Shown piece after piece: positions 46,327 through 54,305 of a stretch of 64,000 bases of DNA. The notes beneath the pieces were generated by a model. That model saw only the letters and a program-made list of their open reading frames with translations, searched no databases and was not told where the DNA came from. The translations under genes were made by a program, and so were the position numbers. The DNA comes from Thioclava pacifica DSM 10166. Lineage in GTDB: Bacteria > Pseudomonadota > Alphaproteobacteria > Rhodobacterales > Rhodobacteraceae. The stretch is from the NCBI RefSeq assembly GCF_000714535.1, contig NZ_AUND01000023.1:62001-126000 (forward strand). The letters are read 5' to 3'. Within the stretch, counting starts at the first letter, position 1, and every line of letters begins with the position of its first letter.

Positions 46327-47966
46327 CAGGCGGTCTCCTCCGGTGCGGCTTCGTCGGAGATCGTCCAGCCGTCCATTCCACGCACATCATCCCCGCCAAG
46401 GCCCGCCATCAGGCAGCCCATGCCGGTCTGGGTGGCGCTCTCGACCGGGCCATGCCCCATGATCCGGCCGTCGAACATCACCGCGACCCGGTCAGCGAGC
46501 GAGCGGATCTCGTCGAGCTCGACCGAGACCAGCAGGATCGCCGCGCCCTGATCGCGTAGCTCGACGATGCGTTTATGGATGAATTCGATTGCGCCGATAT
46601 CGACGCCACGGGTGGGTTGGCCCACGAGCAGAAGCGTCGGGTTCCGTTCGATCTCGCGCGCCAGCACGATCTTTTGCTGGTTGCCGCCCGAGAAGCTTTT
46701 CGCAGGCAAGGTCGGGATCGGTGGGCGCACGTCGAAGCGTTCCATCGCTTCCTGCGTGTGCTGCACGATCCCGGCATTATCCATCACGAAAGCATTCTTC
46801 TGATAGGCGGCATCGTTGTGATAGCCAAAGATCATGTTTTCCCATGCGGCGAAATCGAGGATCAGGCCAAGGTGATGGCGATCCTCGGGGACATGCGAGA
46901 TGCCCCGGCGGCGGCGCGACTGGCCGTCGGAATGCTTGCCGGTGAGGTCGATCTCTTCGCCGTTGACGCGGATCGTGCCGGTAGCCTTGGCGAAACCGCC
47001 CAGCACTTCGAGCAATTCCGACTGGCCGTTGCCCGCCACGCCCGCGATGCCAAGGATCTCGCCGGCTCGGATGTTCAGGTCGATGCCCTTGAGGCGCTCG
47101 ATGCCATCCTCGTCGACCACGCGAAGCTTCTCAACCTCCAGCACGGTCTTGCCGGGCTGCGCGGGCGCCTTGGTGACGTTGAGCAGCACCTTGCGGCCCA
47201 CCATCAGCTCGGCGAGCTGTTCGGGGGAGGTCTCGGCCGTCTTGACCGTCGCCGTCATCTGGCCACGCCGCATTACGCTGACGGTATCGGTGATCTCCAT
47301 GATCTCGCGCAGCTTGTGGGTGATCAGGATGATCGTCTTGCCCTCCTTGCGGAGGTTGTCGAGGATCCGGAACAGGTGGTCGGCCTCGGCGGGCGTCAGC
47401 ACGCCCGTAGGCTCGTCGAGGATCAGGATGTCGGCCTGACGGTAGAGCGCCTTGAGGATCTCCACGCGCTGCTGGTGGCCGACCGACAGTTCTTCGATCA
47501 GTTCGTCGGGATCGACATTGAGCTCATATTCCTCAGCGAGGCGCTTGAGTTCCTTGCGGGCCTTGGCAAGCGAAGGGCGCAGGAGGGCTCCGTCCTCGGC
47601 GCCAAGGATGATGTTTTCCAGCACGGTGAAATTCTGCACCAGTTTGAAATGCTGGAACACCATGCCGATACCGGCCGAGATCGCGGCCTGGCTATCGGGG
47701 ATCTGGGTGCGTTGGCCCTTGATCCAGATCTCGCCCGCATCGGCCTTGTAGAAGCCGTAGAGGATCGACATCAGGGTGGATTTGCCCGCGCCGTTCTCGC
47801 CGATGATGCCATGGATCGTGCCGGGCATGACCCGGATCGAAATGTCCTTGTTGGCCTGAACCGTGCCGAAGGCTTTCGAGATGCCCTTGAGCTCGATCGC
47901 GGGGGCCTGAGTGGCAAGGGCGGCAGTTGCCTGCCGCCCCGCCTCATTTGCCTGTGCGCCGACCAT
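46326..47966 (-). CDS. nucleoside ABC transporter ATP-binding protein, two ABC domains
   Basis: This 546-residue ATPase of the sugar/nucleoside (Mgl/Ribose-type) group has two fused ABC domains. The first has Walker [13 protein letters not shown] near 56, signature [12 protein letters not shown] near 158 and Walker [14 protein letters not shown]. The second has the degenerate Walker [14 protein letters not shown] near 310 (no Lys), signature [14 protein letters not shown] near 425 and [14 protein letters not shown]. The degenerate second site is normal for this group. Overlaps the receptor stop as TAATG. Confidence 0.93.
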   Translation of the reverse strand: MVGAQANEAGRQATAALATQAPAIELKGISKAFGTVQANKDISIRVMPGTIHGIIGENGAGKSTLMSILYGFYKADAGEIWIKGQRTQIPDSQAAISAGIGMVFQHFKLVQNFTVLENIILGAEDGALLRPSLAKARKELKRLAEEYELNVDPDELIEELSVGHQQRVEILKALYRQADILILDEPTGVLTPAEADHLFRILDNLRKEGKTIILITHKLREIMEITDTVSVMRRGQMTATVKTAETSPEQLAELMVGRKVLLNVTKAPAQPGKTVLEVEKLRVVDEDGIERLKGIDLNIRAGEILGIAGVAGNGQSELLEVLGGFAKATGTIRVNGEEIDLTGKHSDGQSRRRRGISHVPEDRHHLGLILDFAAWENMIFGYHNDAAYQKNAFVMDNAGIVQHTQEAMERFDVRPPIPTLPAKSFSGGNQQKIVLAREIERNPTLLLVGQPTRGVDIGAIEFIHKRIVELRDQGAAILLVSVELDEIRSLADRVAVMFDGRIMGHGPVESATQTGMGCLMAGLGGDDVRGMDGWTISDEAAPEETA

Positions 47967-48955
47967 TACTGCACCGGGCAGCTGTCGTCCGACATGTAGT
48001 CATGCACCGTGACCTTGCCCGAGATGATGTCGGCCTTGGCCTGGTCGACCGCCGTCAGCATCTCCGGGGTCACCAGCGCTTTGTTGTTGTCGTCGAGCGC
48101 CACGCCCACACCGTCATCGGCAAGGCTCATGACCTTGATGCCCGGCTTGAGATCGGCGCCCGCCTTGAAGGCGTCATAGACGGCGTTGTCGACGCGCTTG
48201 AGCATCGAGGTCAGAACCTGACCCGGGTGCAGATAGTTCTGGTTGCTGTCCACGCCGATCGACAGGATGCCGCCATCGGCCGCCGCTTGCAGAACGCCGA
48301 TGCCGGTGCCGCCGGCGGCCGCATAGATCACGTCCGCGCCCTGGCTGATCTGGGCCTTGGCGATCTCGCCGCCCTTCACCGGGTCGTTCCAGGCCGCCGG
48401 GGTGGTGCCGGTCATGTTCTGGATCACTTTCGCGTCGGGGTTGGCTGCTTTGACACCCTGGACGTAGCCGCAGGCGAATTTGCGGATCAGCGGGATGTCC
48501 ATGCCGCCGACGAAGCCAACGGTGCCGGTCTTCGAGGCCATGCCAGCCATCAGGCCGACGAGGTAGGAGCCCTGCTCCTCCGTGAAGACGATCGACTCGA
48601 CGTTGGGCTGGTCGACGACCATGTCGATGATCGCGAACTTGGTGTCGGGGTAATCGGGGGCGACGGTGTTGAGCGTGTCACCAAAGGCGAAGCCGGTCAT
48701 GACGATCGGGTTTGCGCCCGACTCGGCGAGCTTGCGCAGCGCCTGCTCGCGCTGGGCTTCCGACTGCATTTCCAGTTCCTTGTACGAACCGCCCGTCTCC
48801 TCGGCCCATTTCTTGGCGCCATTATAGGCGGCTTCGTTGAAGCTCTTGTCGAACTTGCCGCCAAGGTCGTAGATCAGCGCCGGTTCGGCCATCGCGGCGC
48901 CTGCGGTCAGTGCAAGCGTAGCGGCTGCGCCGAGAAACTGTTTGAAGAAAGTCAT
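47966..48955 (-). CDS. BMP-family (Med/PnrA-like) substrate-binding protein
   Basis: The periplasmic receptor of the importer. A signal peptide (about 1-23, TAGAAMA before EPALIYDLG) precedes a type I periplasmic-binding fold. GGKFDKSFNEAAYNGAKKW near 32 is the BMP/PnrA signature; PnrA binds purine nucleosides. VGFVGGMDIPLIRKFACGYVQG and YAAAGGTGIGVLQAA line the ligand cleft. There is no lipobox, so it is soluble. It is the first gene of the operon and has a long, hairpin-rich leader. Confidence 0.93.
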   Translation of the reverse strand: MTFFKQFLGAAATLALTAGAAMAEPALIYDLGGKFDKSFNEAAYNGAKKWAEETGGSYKELEMQSEAQREQALRKLAESGANPIVMTGFAFGDTLNTVAPDYPDTKFAIIDMVVDQPNVESIVFTEEQGSYLVGLMAGMASKTGTVGFVGGMDIPLIRKFACGYVQGVKAANPDAKVIQNMTGTTPAAWNDPVKGGEIAKAQISQGADVIYAAAGGTGIGVLQAAADGGILSIGVDSNQNYLHPGQVLTSMLKRVDNAVYDAFKAGADLKPGIKVMSLADDGVGVALDDNNKALVTPEMLTAVDQAKADIISGKVTVHDYMSDDSCPVQ

Positions 48956-48975
48956 GGATCACTCCCGGTCATTGG

Positions 48976-49056
48976 GGCTTTTTGAATAAGCCTATTGGCG
49001 GGTGAAGCCACCCGCAGACCTACGGATTTGGGCAGAGCTTGCCGGGGGGGTCAAGC
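48976..49056 (-). promoter_or_regulatory. hairpin-rich 5' leader of the nucleoside importer operon
   Basis: Three hairpins lie in the 149 bp before the receptor gene. From the start codon outward they are GGCTT/AAGCC (48976-48992, 7-nt loop), GCGGGTG/CACCCGC (48998-49015, GCTT loop on the RNA strand) and GCTTG/CAAGC (49037-49056). The ribosome-binding GGGAG follows the innermost one. The GCTT loop is complementary to the AAGC of the innermost stem. This could be a cis-regulatory RNA; it fits no riboswitch class I know. Confidence 0.4.
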
Positions 49057-49104
49057 GGCAAAATCGGTTTGACGCAGGGTCCGCCCGAAATTTTGATTGA
49101 ATGG

Positions 49105-49530
49105 TCAGCCGGGGTGTTGATCAAGAGGCAGATTGAGAACGAGCGCGTCGATCCGGCTGCCGTCTGGGGTGCGGTAATAGGCCTTGCGGCGCCCCGATTC
49201 CGTCCAGCCGGTCGCCGCGTAAAGTGCGCGCGCGGGAGTGTTGTCCGCAGCGACCTCGAGAAAGGCGCTGACCGCCTCACGCGCGCGTGCGGCATCGGCA
49301 AAGCCTTCGACGAGGCGGCGCCCGACACCGTGGCGGCGGGCTCCGGGAGCCACGGCCAGGGTCAGAAGTTCCGCCTCACCCGCGATCACCCGTCCGAGCA
49401 GAAAGCCATGCGTCTCCTCGAGGAGGAAAACGCCCGGGTTTTTGAGCAAGGCTGAGAATTCCTCCTCGCTCCATGGGCGGGGGGTGGTGAAACAGGCCCG
49501 GTGCAGGGCGGCAAGGGCTTCGCGCTGCAT
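49105..49530 (-). CDS. rimI: ribosomal-protein-alanine-type N-acetyltransferase RimI-like
   Basis: A 141-residue GNAT acetyltransferase. RPWSEEEFSALLKNPG near 18 is the RimI N-terminal signature. LAVAPGARRHGVGRRLVEGF near 78 is the acetyl-CoA pyrophosphate loop, and ALYAATGWTESGRRKAYY near 111 is the C-terminal block. ATG at 49530 overlaps the tsaB stop (TGATG), the linkage typical of tsaB-rimI pairs. It probably acetylates ribosomal protein S18 at its N-terminus, although RimI specificity in alphaproteobacteria may be broader. Confidence 0.9.
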   Translation of the reverse strand: MQREALAALHRACFTTPRPWSEEEFSALLKNPGVFLLEETHGFLLGRVIAGEAELLTLAVAPGARRHGVGRRLVEGFADAARAREAVSAFLEVAADNTPARALYAATGWTESGRRKAYYRTPDGSRIDALVLNLPLDQHPG

Positions 49531-50240
49531 CAGTCGAGGATCTTCGGCGGAGGGTCGGAGGGTGGCGCGGCATCGGCGGGCCGGAGGTAAAGTGGCGCGG
49601 GACGCTCCGGAGCCTCGCGTAGCGTATCGTGTCGCCACTGCGCCAAGCGGGCGATGCGGGGCGCGATATCCTCGATCAGCCTTGGTTCCGCCTCGGCTCC
49701 AAAGGGGCGCGCGATCGCCTCAGCTTGCCAGCCGGTGACGCGCATGTTCACGGGCAGGCGAAGCGCTTCGGGCGGAGCCTCGGGGTCGATCAGCTCAGGC
49801 GCGGCTTGCGGCACGCCATAGCGGAAATGCTGCACATAGGCCTGACCGCGGGGCGCCTCGATGCTGACCAGCTCCTGCGCATGAGCGCCGGGGCCGGTCG
49901 GATCGCGCATCACCTCGAACATCGAGACGCCGATCGCGGGCACGCCCAGAGACAGCGCAAGCCCGCGCGCCGCCGAGACCGATATCCGAATGCCGGTGAA
50001 ATTGCCCGGACCGATGCCGACGCCGATCAGGTCGAGGTCGCGAAATCCCAGCCCATGCCCGTCCAGCAGCGCCTCGAGTTGGGGCATCAGCCCCTCGGTC
50101 TGACCACGCGTTGTCTCGGCGAAGCTTTGTCCGCGCAGAACCCCGCCACACAGCAGGGCCGCAGCGATCCACGGCCCGGACGTGTCGAAGGCCAGCACGT
50201 TCGGATGGAAATTACCGCGCTCTCTCACGCCGGGTCTCAC
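49530..50240 (-). CDS. tsaB: tRNA N6-threonylcarbamoyladenosine biosynthesis protein TsaB
   Basis: TsaB is the scaffold partner of TsaD in forming t6A37 on ANN-decoding tRNAs. The ASKHA-fold N-terminus reads VLAFDTSGPWIAAAL, and GVGIGPGNFTGIRISVSAARGLA near 75 is the family signature. The GTG start at 50240 overlaps the stop of the NfuA-like gene (GTGA) and gives 236 residues; another GTG 12 bases later is possible. The C-terminal half is shortened and arginine/proline-rich, which is common in TsaB. Confidence 0.92.
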   Translation of the reverse strand: MRPGVRERGNFHPNVLAFDTSGPWIAAALLCGGVLRGQSFAETTRGQTEGLMPQLEALLDGHGLGFRDLDLIGVGIGPGNFTGIRISVSAARGLALSLGVPAIGVSMFEVMRDPTGPGAHAQELVSIEAPRGQAYVQHFRYGVPQAAPELIDPEAPPEALRLPVNMRVTGWQAEAIARPFGAEAEPRLIEDIAPRIARLAQWRHDTLREAPERPAPLYLRPADAAPPSDPPPKILD

Positions 50241-50794
50241 GCATTGACCGGGCGGACCTCGGAAACTTCGGGAATGTAATGGCGCAGCAGGTTCTCGATC
50301 CCCATCTTCAGCGTGAGCGTCGAAGAGGGACAACCCGCGCAGGCGCCCTGCATGTGAAGGTAGACCACGCCACGCTCGAACCCGTGGAAGGTGATGTCGC
50401 CACCGTCCTGCGCCACGGCCGGGCGCACGCGGGTGTCGAGCAGTTCCTTGATCTGGGCCACGATCGCCCCGTCCTCGCCGTCATGCTCGGCATGGGCGGG
50501 ACCGGCCTCGCCTTCCATCACCGGTGCGCCGGACTGGAAATGCTCCATGATCGCACCGAGGATCGCGGGTTTCGCGTGATCCCAGCTCGTCGCGTCGTTT
50601 TTCGTCACGGTCACGAAATCCGAGCCGAAAAACACGCCCGTCACGCCGGGAACCGCGAAGATGCGGGTCGCGAGCGGCGATTTCGCAGCAGCCTCGGCAC
50701 TCGGAAAGTCGGCGGTGCCGGTCTCCAGCACGGTCTGGCCGGGCAGGAATTTCAGCGTCGCGGGGTTCGGGGTGGTCTCGGTCTGGATGAACAT
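50237..50794 (-). CDS. NifU-family Fe-S cluster carrier, NfuA type
   Basis: This 185-residue protein delivers [4Fe-4S] clusters to target enzymes. Residues 1-87 are the Nfu N-terminal domain (FIQTETTPNPATLKFLPG at the start). Residues 108-185 are the NifU C-terminal domain, with the cluster-binding pair Cys152/Cys155 in GACAGCPSSTLTLK. This matches the Nfu1/NfuA eukaryote-like layout of alphaproteobacteria. It is first in the minus-strand unit nfu-tsaB-rimI. Confidence 0.94.
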   Translation of the reverse strand: MFIQTETTPNPATLKFLPGQTVLETGTADFPSAEAAAKSPLATRIFAVPGVTGVFFGSDFVTVTKNDATSWDHAKPAILGAIMEHFQSGAPVMEGEAGPAHAEHDGEDGAIVAQIKELLDTRVRPAVAQDGGDITFHGFERGVVYLHMQGACAGCPSSTLTLKMGIENLLRHYIPEVSEVRPVNA

Positions 50795-50875
50795 GGCATG
50801 CCTCCTTGGCTTGGGGCGGATATGCGCCTTCCGACTGAATTAATCAAGTATTGCGGCCGAGGCGTGCAGTCGCAG

Positions 50876-51331
50876 TCACGTGATCTGTTCGAGCTTTTCC
50901 TTCGACATCTCGCCGGGAACGATGGTGAGCGGGCACGGCAGCGTACCGGCCTGCTTTACCATTTGCGTCACGAGGGGTCCGGGCCCGCCCTTGCCGGTGC
51001 CGGCCCCCAGCACGAGCACGCCGATCTCGGGGTTCTCATTGACCACGTCGAGGATCTCGTTGACGGGCTCGCCCTCGCGGATCTGCAGTTCGGGATCGAC
51101 GCCCTGCCGGTCGCGCATCCATTTCGCGAAGACCTCGAAATGCGCTTCGATCCGGTCGCGGGCCTCTTCGCGCATGATCTCTGCCACGCCGATCCAGTGC
51201 TGATACTCGTCGGGCGGAATCACCGAGAGGATGATCACGCCACCGCCGGTATGGGCCGCGCGCATCGCGGCGAAGCGCATCGCGTTGAGGCACTCGCGGG
51301 TATCGTCGAGAACGACCAGAAACTTGCGCAT
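50876..51331 (-). CDS. universal stress protein (UspA family)
   Basis: A 151-residue single-domain Usp. It begins KFLVVLDDTRECLNAMRFAA, as family strands and helices do, and ends with LVLGAGTGKGGPGPLVTQMV, a variant of the G-2x-G-9x-G(S/T) ATP-binding loop, then CPLTIVPG. ATG at 51331 has GGAGG 5 nt upstream. It is a separate unit between nfu and the aminotransferase. The function is general stress survival; the precise trigger is not visible. Confidence 0.9.
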   Translation of the reverse strand: MRKFLVVLDDTRECLNAMRFAAMRAAHTGGGVIILSVIPPDEYQHWIGVAEIMREEARDRIEAHFEVFAKWMRDRQGVDPELQIREGEPVNEILDVVNENPEIGVLVLGAGTGKGGPGPLVTQMVKQAGTLPCPLTIVPGEMSKEKLEQIT

Positions 51332-51393
51332 GGATCCTCCGGCACGGTTTGGGCGCAGATCATCGCCCGCAGGCGCGGCTTTGGCAACCACGC

Positions 51394-52260
51394 TCAAAGC
51401 GGAGAGCCGAGCGCCCAGTCCATATAGGCCTCGCGCGCGCGCTGCGTGCCCGTGCCGGGTTGATAGCCCACGTCGTCGAATGCCGAGACCGGGGTGATCT
51501 TTGCGAAGTTGCCCGTCAGGAAGACCTCGTCGGCCGAACGGAAATCATCGAGCGTCAGCACTGCCTCGTTCACCACCTCGCCCGCATCGCGCAACAGGCC
51601 CATCACCCGCTTGCGGGTCAGGCCTGCAAGGAAGGTGCCATTGGCGACGGGGGTGAAATACTCGCCATCCTTCACCATCCAGACATTCGCGGTCGCGGTT
51701 TCGGCGACATTGCCCATCGCGTCCTGCACCAGAGCGTTGCCGAAGCCCTTGCGCTGTGCCTCGACCAGCATCCGCGCGTTGTTCGGGTAAAGGCAGCCCG
51801 CCTTCGCATTGGTCACATTGTCGGCCATCACCGGGCGGCGAAACTGCGTGGTGGTGAGCGTCGTGGATTTCGTCGGATCGGGCATCGCCACCTCTTCGAG
51901 GCAAAGCGCGAAACCGGTTGCTCCACGCGCGGGCGCCACGCCCAGATCGGAGCCGTTGATCGCCCAGTACATCGGTCGGATATAGACCGCCGCGCCTTTG
52001 GCATAGGCTTTCAGCCCCTCGCGGGCGATCTCGACCATCTTGCCCGTCTCGATTGTCGGCTCGATCATCAGCGCCTCGGCCGAGGCATTGGTGCGCGCGC
52101 AATGCGGCTCGAGATCGGGGACCAGGCCGTCGAAAAGCCGCGCGCCATCGAAGACCGAGCTGCCCTGCCAGATGCCGTGGTCGGCCGCGCGCATAACCGC
52201 GATATCGCCCTCGTGCCACTTGCCCTCGAACCAGGTGCGGATGTTCTTGCCGAATGCCAT
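51394..52260 (-). CDS. branched-chain amino acid aminotransferase (PLP fold type IV)
   Basis: This is a 288-residue class IV aminotransferase, related to IlvE. The start MAFGKNIRTWFEGKW is followed by ADHGIWQGSSVFDGAR near 26. The PLP lysine is Lys153 in NVTNAKAGCLYPNNA. The conserved VAETATANVWMVKDG near 192 carries the Glu that contacts the PLP ring nitrogen. It probably transfers amino groups from valine, leucine or isoleucine to 2-oxoglutarate; a D-amino acid transaminase or ADC-lyase-type function is less likely. ATG at 52260 follows GGAGA. Confidence 0.88.
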   Translation of the reverse strand: MAFGKNIRTWFEGKWHEGDIAVMRAADHGIWQGSSVFDGARLFDGLVPDLEPHCARTNASAEALMIEPTIETGKMVEIAREGLKAYAKGAAVYIRPMYWAINGSDLGVAPARGATGFALCLEEVAMPDPTKSTTLTTTQFRRPVMADNVTNAKAGCLYPNNARMLVEAQRKGFGNALVQDAMGNVAETATANVWMVKDGEYFTPVANGTFLAGLTRKRVMGLLRDAGEVVNEAVLTLDDFRSADEVFLTGNFAKITPVSAFDDVGYQPGTGTQRAREAYMDWALGSPL

Positions 52261-52384
52261 GCCAGTCTCCTTCGTAACGCGCGCGATCCAATCACCGCGG
52301 CGGACCGAAGTCCAGAAGCGCAATTGTATCGGTGTCAGGGCGGCGCCCGCCGCCGCGGTCACACCTGCGAGAGCGCGGCGCGGA

Positions 52385-53509
52385 TCAATTCGAGACGTTG
52401 CTTACCGAATTTGCCACGCCCACCGACGAGCCGATCAGGCCAAGCAGAGTGCGAGCGGGAACGGCAGGGCTTTCGGTCGCCAGCACGATGTCGCGCGGCT
52501 CGATGCCGAAATTCTGCGCCGAGAACAGCCCGTCGGACGTGGTCAGGTCGATCGCGAAGATCACCCGCGTTTTCGTCGGTCCTTGGCTGAGGTTGCTACG
52601 GAGTGCCGCGCGGGGATACTCGCGCAGGATCATCACGCCTTTCGGGTCGGCGCGGTTATCCGAAAGCCCGCCTGCCAGCGTAACCGCTTCAAGCGCGCTC
52701 AGCCGGGGCTGGCCAAAGGGGATCAGCGTTTCCTTCCCCGTCGCGCCGAGTGCGAGGAAATAGCGCGTGTCCTCCTCGACCGAGAGCTTGTCTCCCGGCA
52801 ACAGCCGCGTGTCGAGAGACGGCGTGTCGAGCACCGTCTCGAGCGGCGCGCGATAGACCTTGCCGCCCCGGATCAGCCGAAGCTGCGGGTTGCGGAATTT
52901 CGGATCCGGTCCGCCGCCTTCAGAAAGAAGGTCAAGCACACTCAGGTTGCGATCCTCGAGTGCCACCTTTCGCGGCTGCGCGACGCCACCGATCAAGGAG
53001 ACCGTCCGCCCCGGTCCGGGCGTCGTGTCAAGCTCGACCTGCGCATCGGGAATTACGGCCGCGAGCTTTTGTTGCACATCGGCGCGCGCCTGCGAGGGGG
53101 TCTTGCCCGCCACCTCGGTCGCACCGAGATAGGGCACGAAGATCGTCCCGCCCGCGCTTACCTTGGTCTGACGCAGCCCCGCGACCTGCGACTCGGGCGC
53201 GCTGAGCAGCTTGTTGTCGCCGCTCTCCCAGATCGTGAGCTGCACCGTGTCGCCGGGCGCGATCAGCGGATCTGCGCTGCCCCGGCTCGCGCGTGGCCAG
53301 GGGCCTTGGCGCTGCGCATGACGTCCGCCGTGCCACTGCGCGAGTGCGGCGAGACTGCTGCGGGTTACGGGGACATAGTCGAAGCTCGCCTCTTCGCTTT
53401 GCGCCTTCGTCACGATCTCGGATTGCAGTGCCGCTCCGCGCGGCAAGGTGCAGGCTCCGAGCGCCAGAAGGATGCCGAGGCCGAGCGCCCCGCGAAACGA
53501 AAAATGCAT
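52385..53509 (-). CDS. outer-membrane polysaccharide export lipoprotein, Wza type
   Basis: Wza-type proteins form the outer-membrane channel for capsule or exopolysaccharide. The 374-residue product starts with a lipoprotein signal ending LGAC (Cys20). The Poly_export domain is near 80-170 (DPLIAPGDTVQLTIWESGDN, then LGATEVAGKTPSQARADVQ), and two SLBB repeats (about 175-345) follow, each with ALEAVTLAGGLSDN-type sequence. It is divergent from a sugar transferase gene. No Wzc kinase or Wzx/Wzy gene is in the window, so the rest of the export machinery must be elsewhere. Confidence 0.9.
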   Translation of the reverse strand: MHFSFRGALGLGILLALGACTLPRGAALQSEIVTKAQSEEASFDYVPVTRSSLAALAQWHGGRHAQRQGPWPRASRGSADPLIAPGDTVQLTIWESGDNKLLSAPESQVAGLRQTKVSAGGTIFVPYLGATEVAGKTPSQARADVQQKLAAVIPDAQVELDTTPGPGRTVSLIGGVAQPRKVALEDRNLSVLDLLSEGGGPDPKFRNPQLRLIRGGKVYRAPLETVLDTPSLDTRLLPGDKLSVEEDTRYFLALGATGKETLIPFGQPRLSALEAVTLAGGLSDNRADPKGVMILREYPRAALRSNLSQGPTKTRVIFAIDLTTSDGLFSAQNFGIEPRDIVLATESPAVPARTLLGLIGSSVGVANSVSNVSN

Positions 53510-53565
53510 GTCCCGTCCCCAAGTTGTCCCCGCGCCATGGCGATCGCGCAGGTGCTGCCCCGTTA

Positions 53566-53660
53566 TTCGAGCCTGTTCGAGATATGCTCGGGAATTAATG
53601 GATTTGCAACTGTGGCGTGCATAGGCTGCAACTCGGGTCGACCTATGGCGGTTTTGCAAT
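53566..53660. promoter_or_regulatory. short repeats in the divergent glycan-gene promoter region
   Basis: TTCGAG occurs at 53566-53571 and 53576-53581, one helical turn apart. TGCAACT occurs at 53605-53611 and 53627-53633, with TGCAAT at 53655-53660. All lie in the 178-bp gap between the exporter and sugar transferase genes and may be operators, but none matches a site I can name. Confidence 0.3.
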
Positions 53661-53687
53661 GCGGCCCCGGCAAAAGGAGAAACGCGT

Positions 53688-54305
53688 ATGACTCGGGTGC
53701 AGCGTCTTAGCAAACGACTCTTCGATCTGTTCCTTGCGCTCGCGCTGCTTCCGTTTTTGCTGCCGCTCCTTGTGGTGGTCTTCGCCGCGGTCGCCCTGTG
53801 CCAGGGCCGACCCTGGTTCTACGTTCAGGAACGCATGAAGTCGCCGTCGCAACGGTTTCGGATGTGGAAATTTCGAACCATGGCGCCGGAGCCCAACGAT
53901 CGCGGGGTCTCGGGCGGGCACAAGGCTGCGCGGATCACCCCGCTCGGGCGGGTTTTGCGCCATAGCAGAGCCGATGAATTGCCCCAGATCTGGAACATTT
54001 TACGCGGCGATATGAGTTTCGTCGGTCCTCGCCCGCCCTTGCCCGAGGTCGTGGCGCGCTTTCCCGCTCTCTACGCGCGGGTTCTGGCTGCCCCGCCCGG
54101 TGTCACGGGGCTCGCCACGCTGCGCTTCCACGCCCGGGAGGCGCGGATCATGTCTGACTGTGCCGATCCGGTGCAGGCCCAGTCCATGTATGATCGCCGC
54201 TGCGTTCCGGTGAAGGCGCGGCTCGACCTGATCTACCTCCGCCACGCCTCGCGCAGGCTCGATCTGCTGCTGATCTGGCAAACCCTGCGGGGAGCCTTCG
54301 CATGA
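53688..54305 (+). CDS. initiating sugar-1-phosphate transferase (bacterial sugar transferase family)
   Basis: This 205-residue membrane enzyme moves a sugar phosphate from UDP-sugar to undecaprenyl phosphate, the first step of glycan assembly. One hydrophobic helix (about 11-38) forms the re-entrant anchor of small PglC-like enzymes. KFRTM is at 61-65, the catalytic Asp-Glu pair at 96-97 (RADELPQIWN), and MSFVGPRPPLPE near 109-120 is the family signature. It lacks the four-helix N-terminus of WbaP-type enzymes. Its stop overlaps the next gene (ATGA). Confidence 0.92.
   Translation: MTRVQRLSKRLFDLFLALALLPFLLPLLVVVFAAVALCQGRPWFYVQERMKSPSQRFRMWKFRTMAPEPNDRGVSGGHKAARITPLGRVLRHSRADELPQIWNILRGDMSFVGPRPPLPEVVARFPALYARVLAAPPGVTGLATLRFHAREARIMSDCADPVQAQSMYDRRCVPVKARLDLIYLRHASRRLDLLLIWQTLRGAFA

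Noticed and set aside
48956-49104. Known purine, preQ1 or SAM-type riboswitch before the BMP operon
   Set aside because: The hairpins do not match the conserved cores I know for these classes; kept only as an unclassified candidate leader.
53644-53660. Sigma-54 promoter (TGGC...TTGC) before the sugar transferase gene
   Set aside because: The spacing between TGGC and TTGC is 4 nt, whereas a sigma-54 promoter needs about 7.
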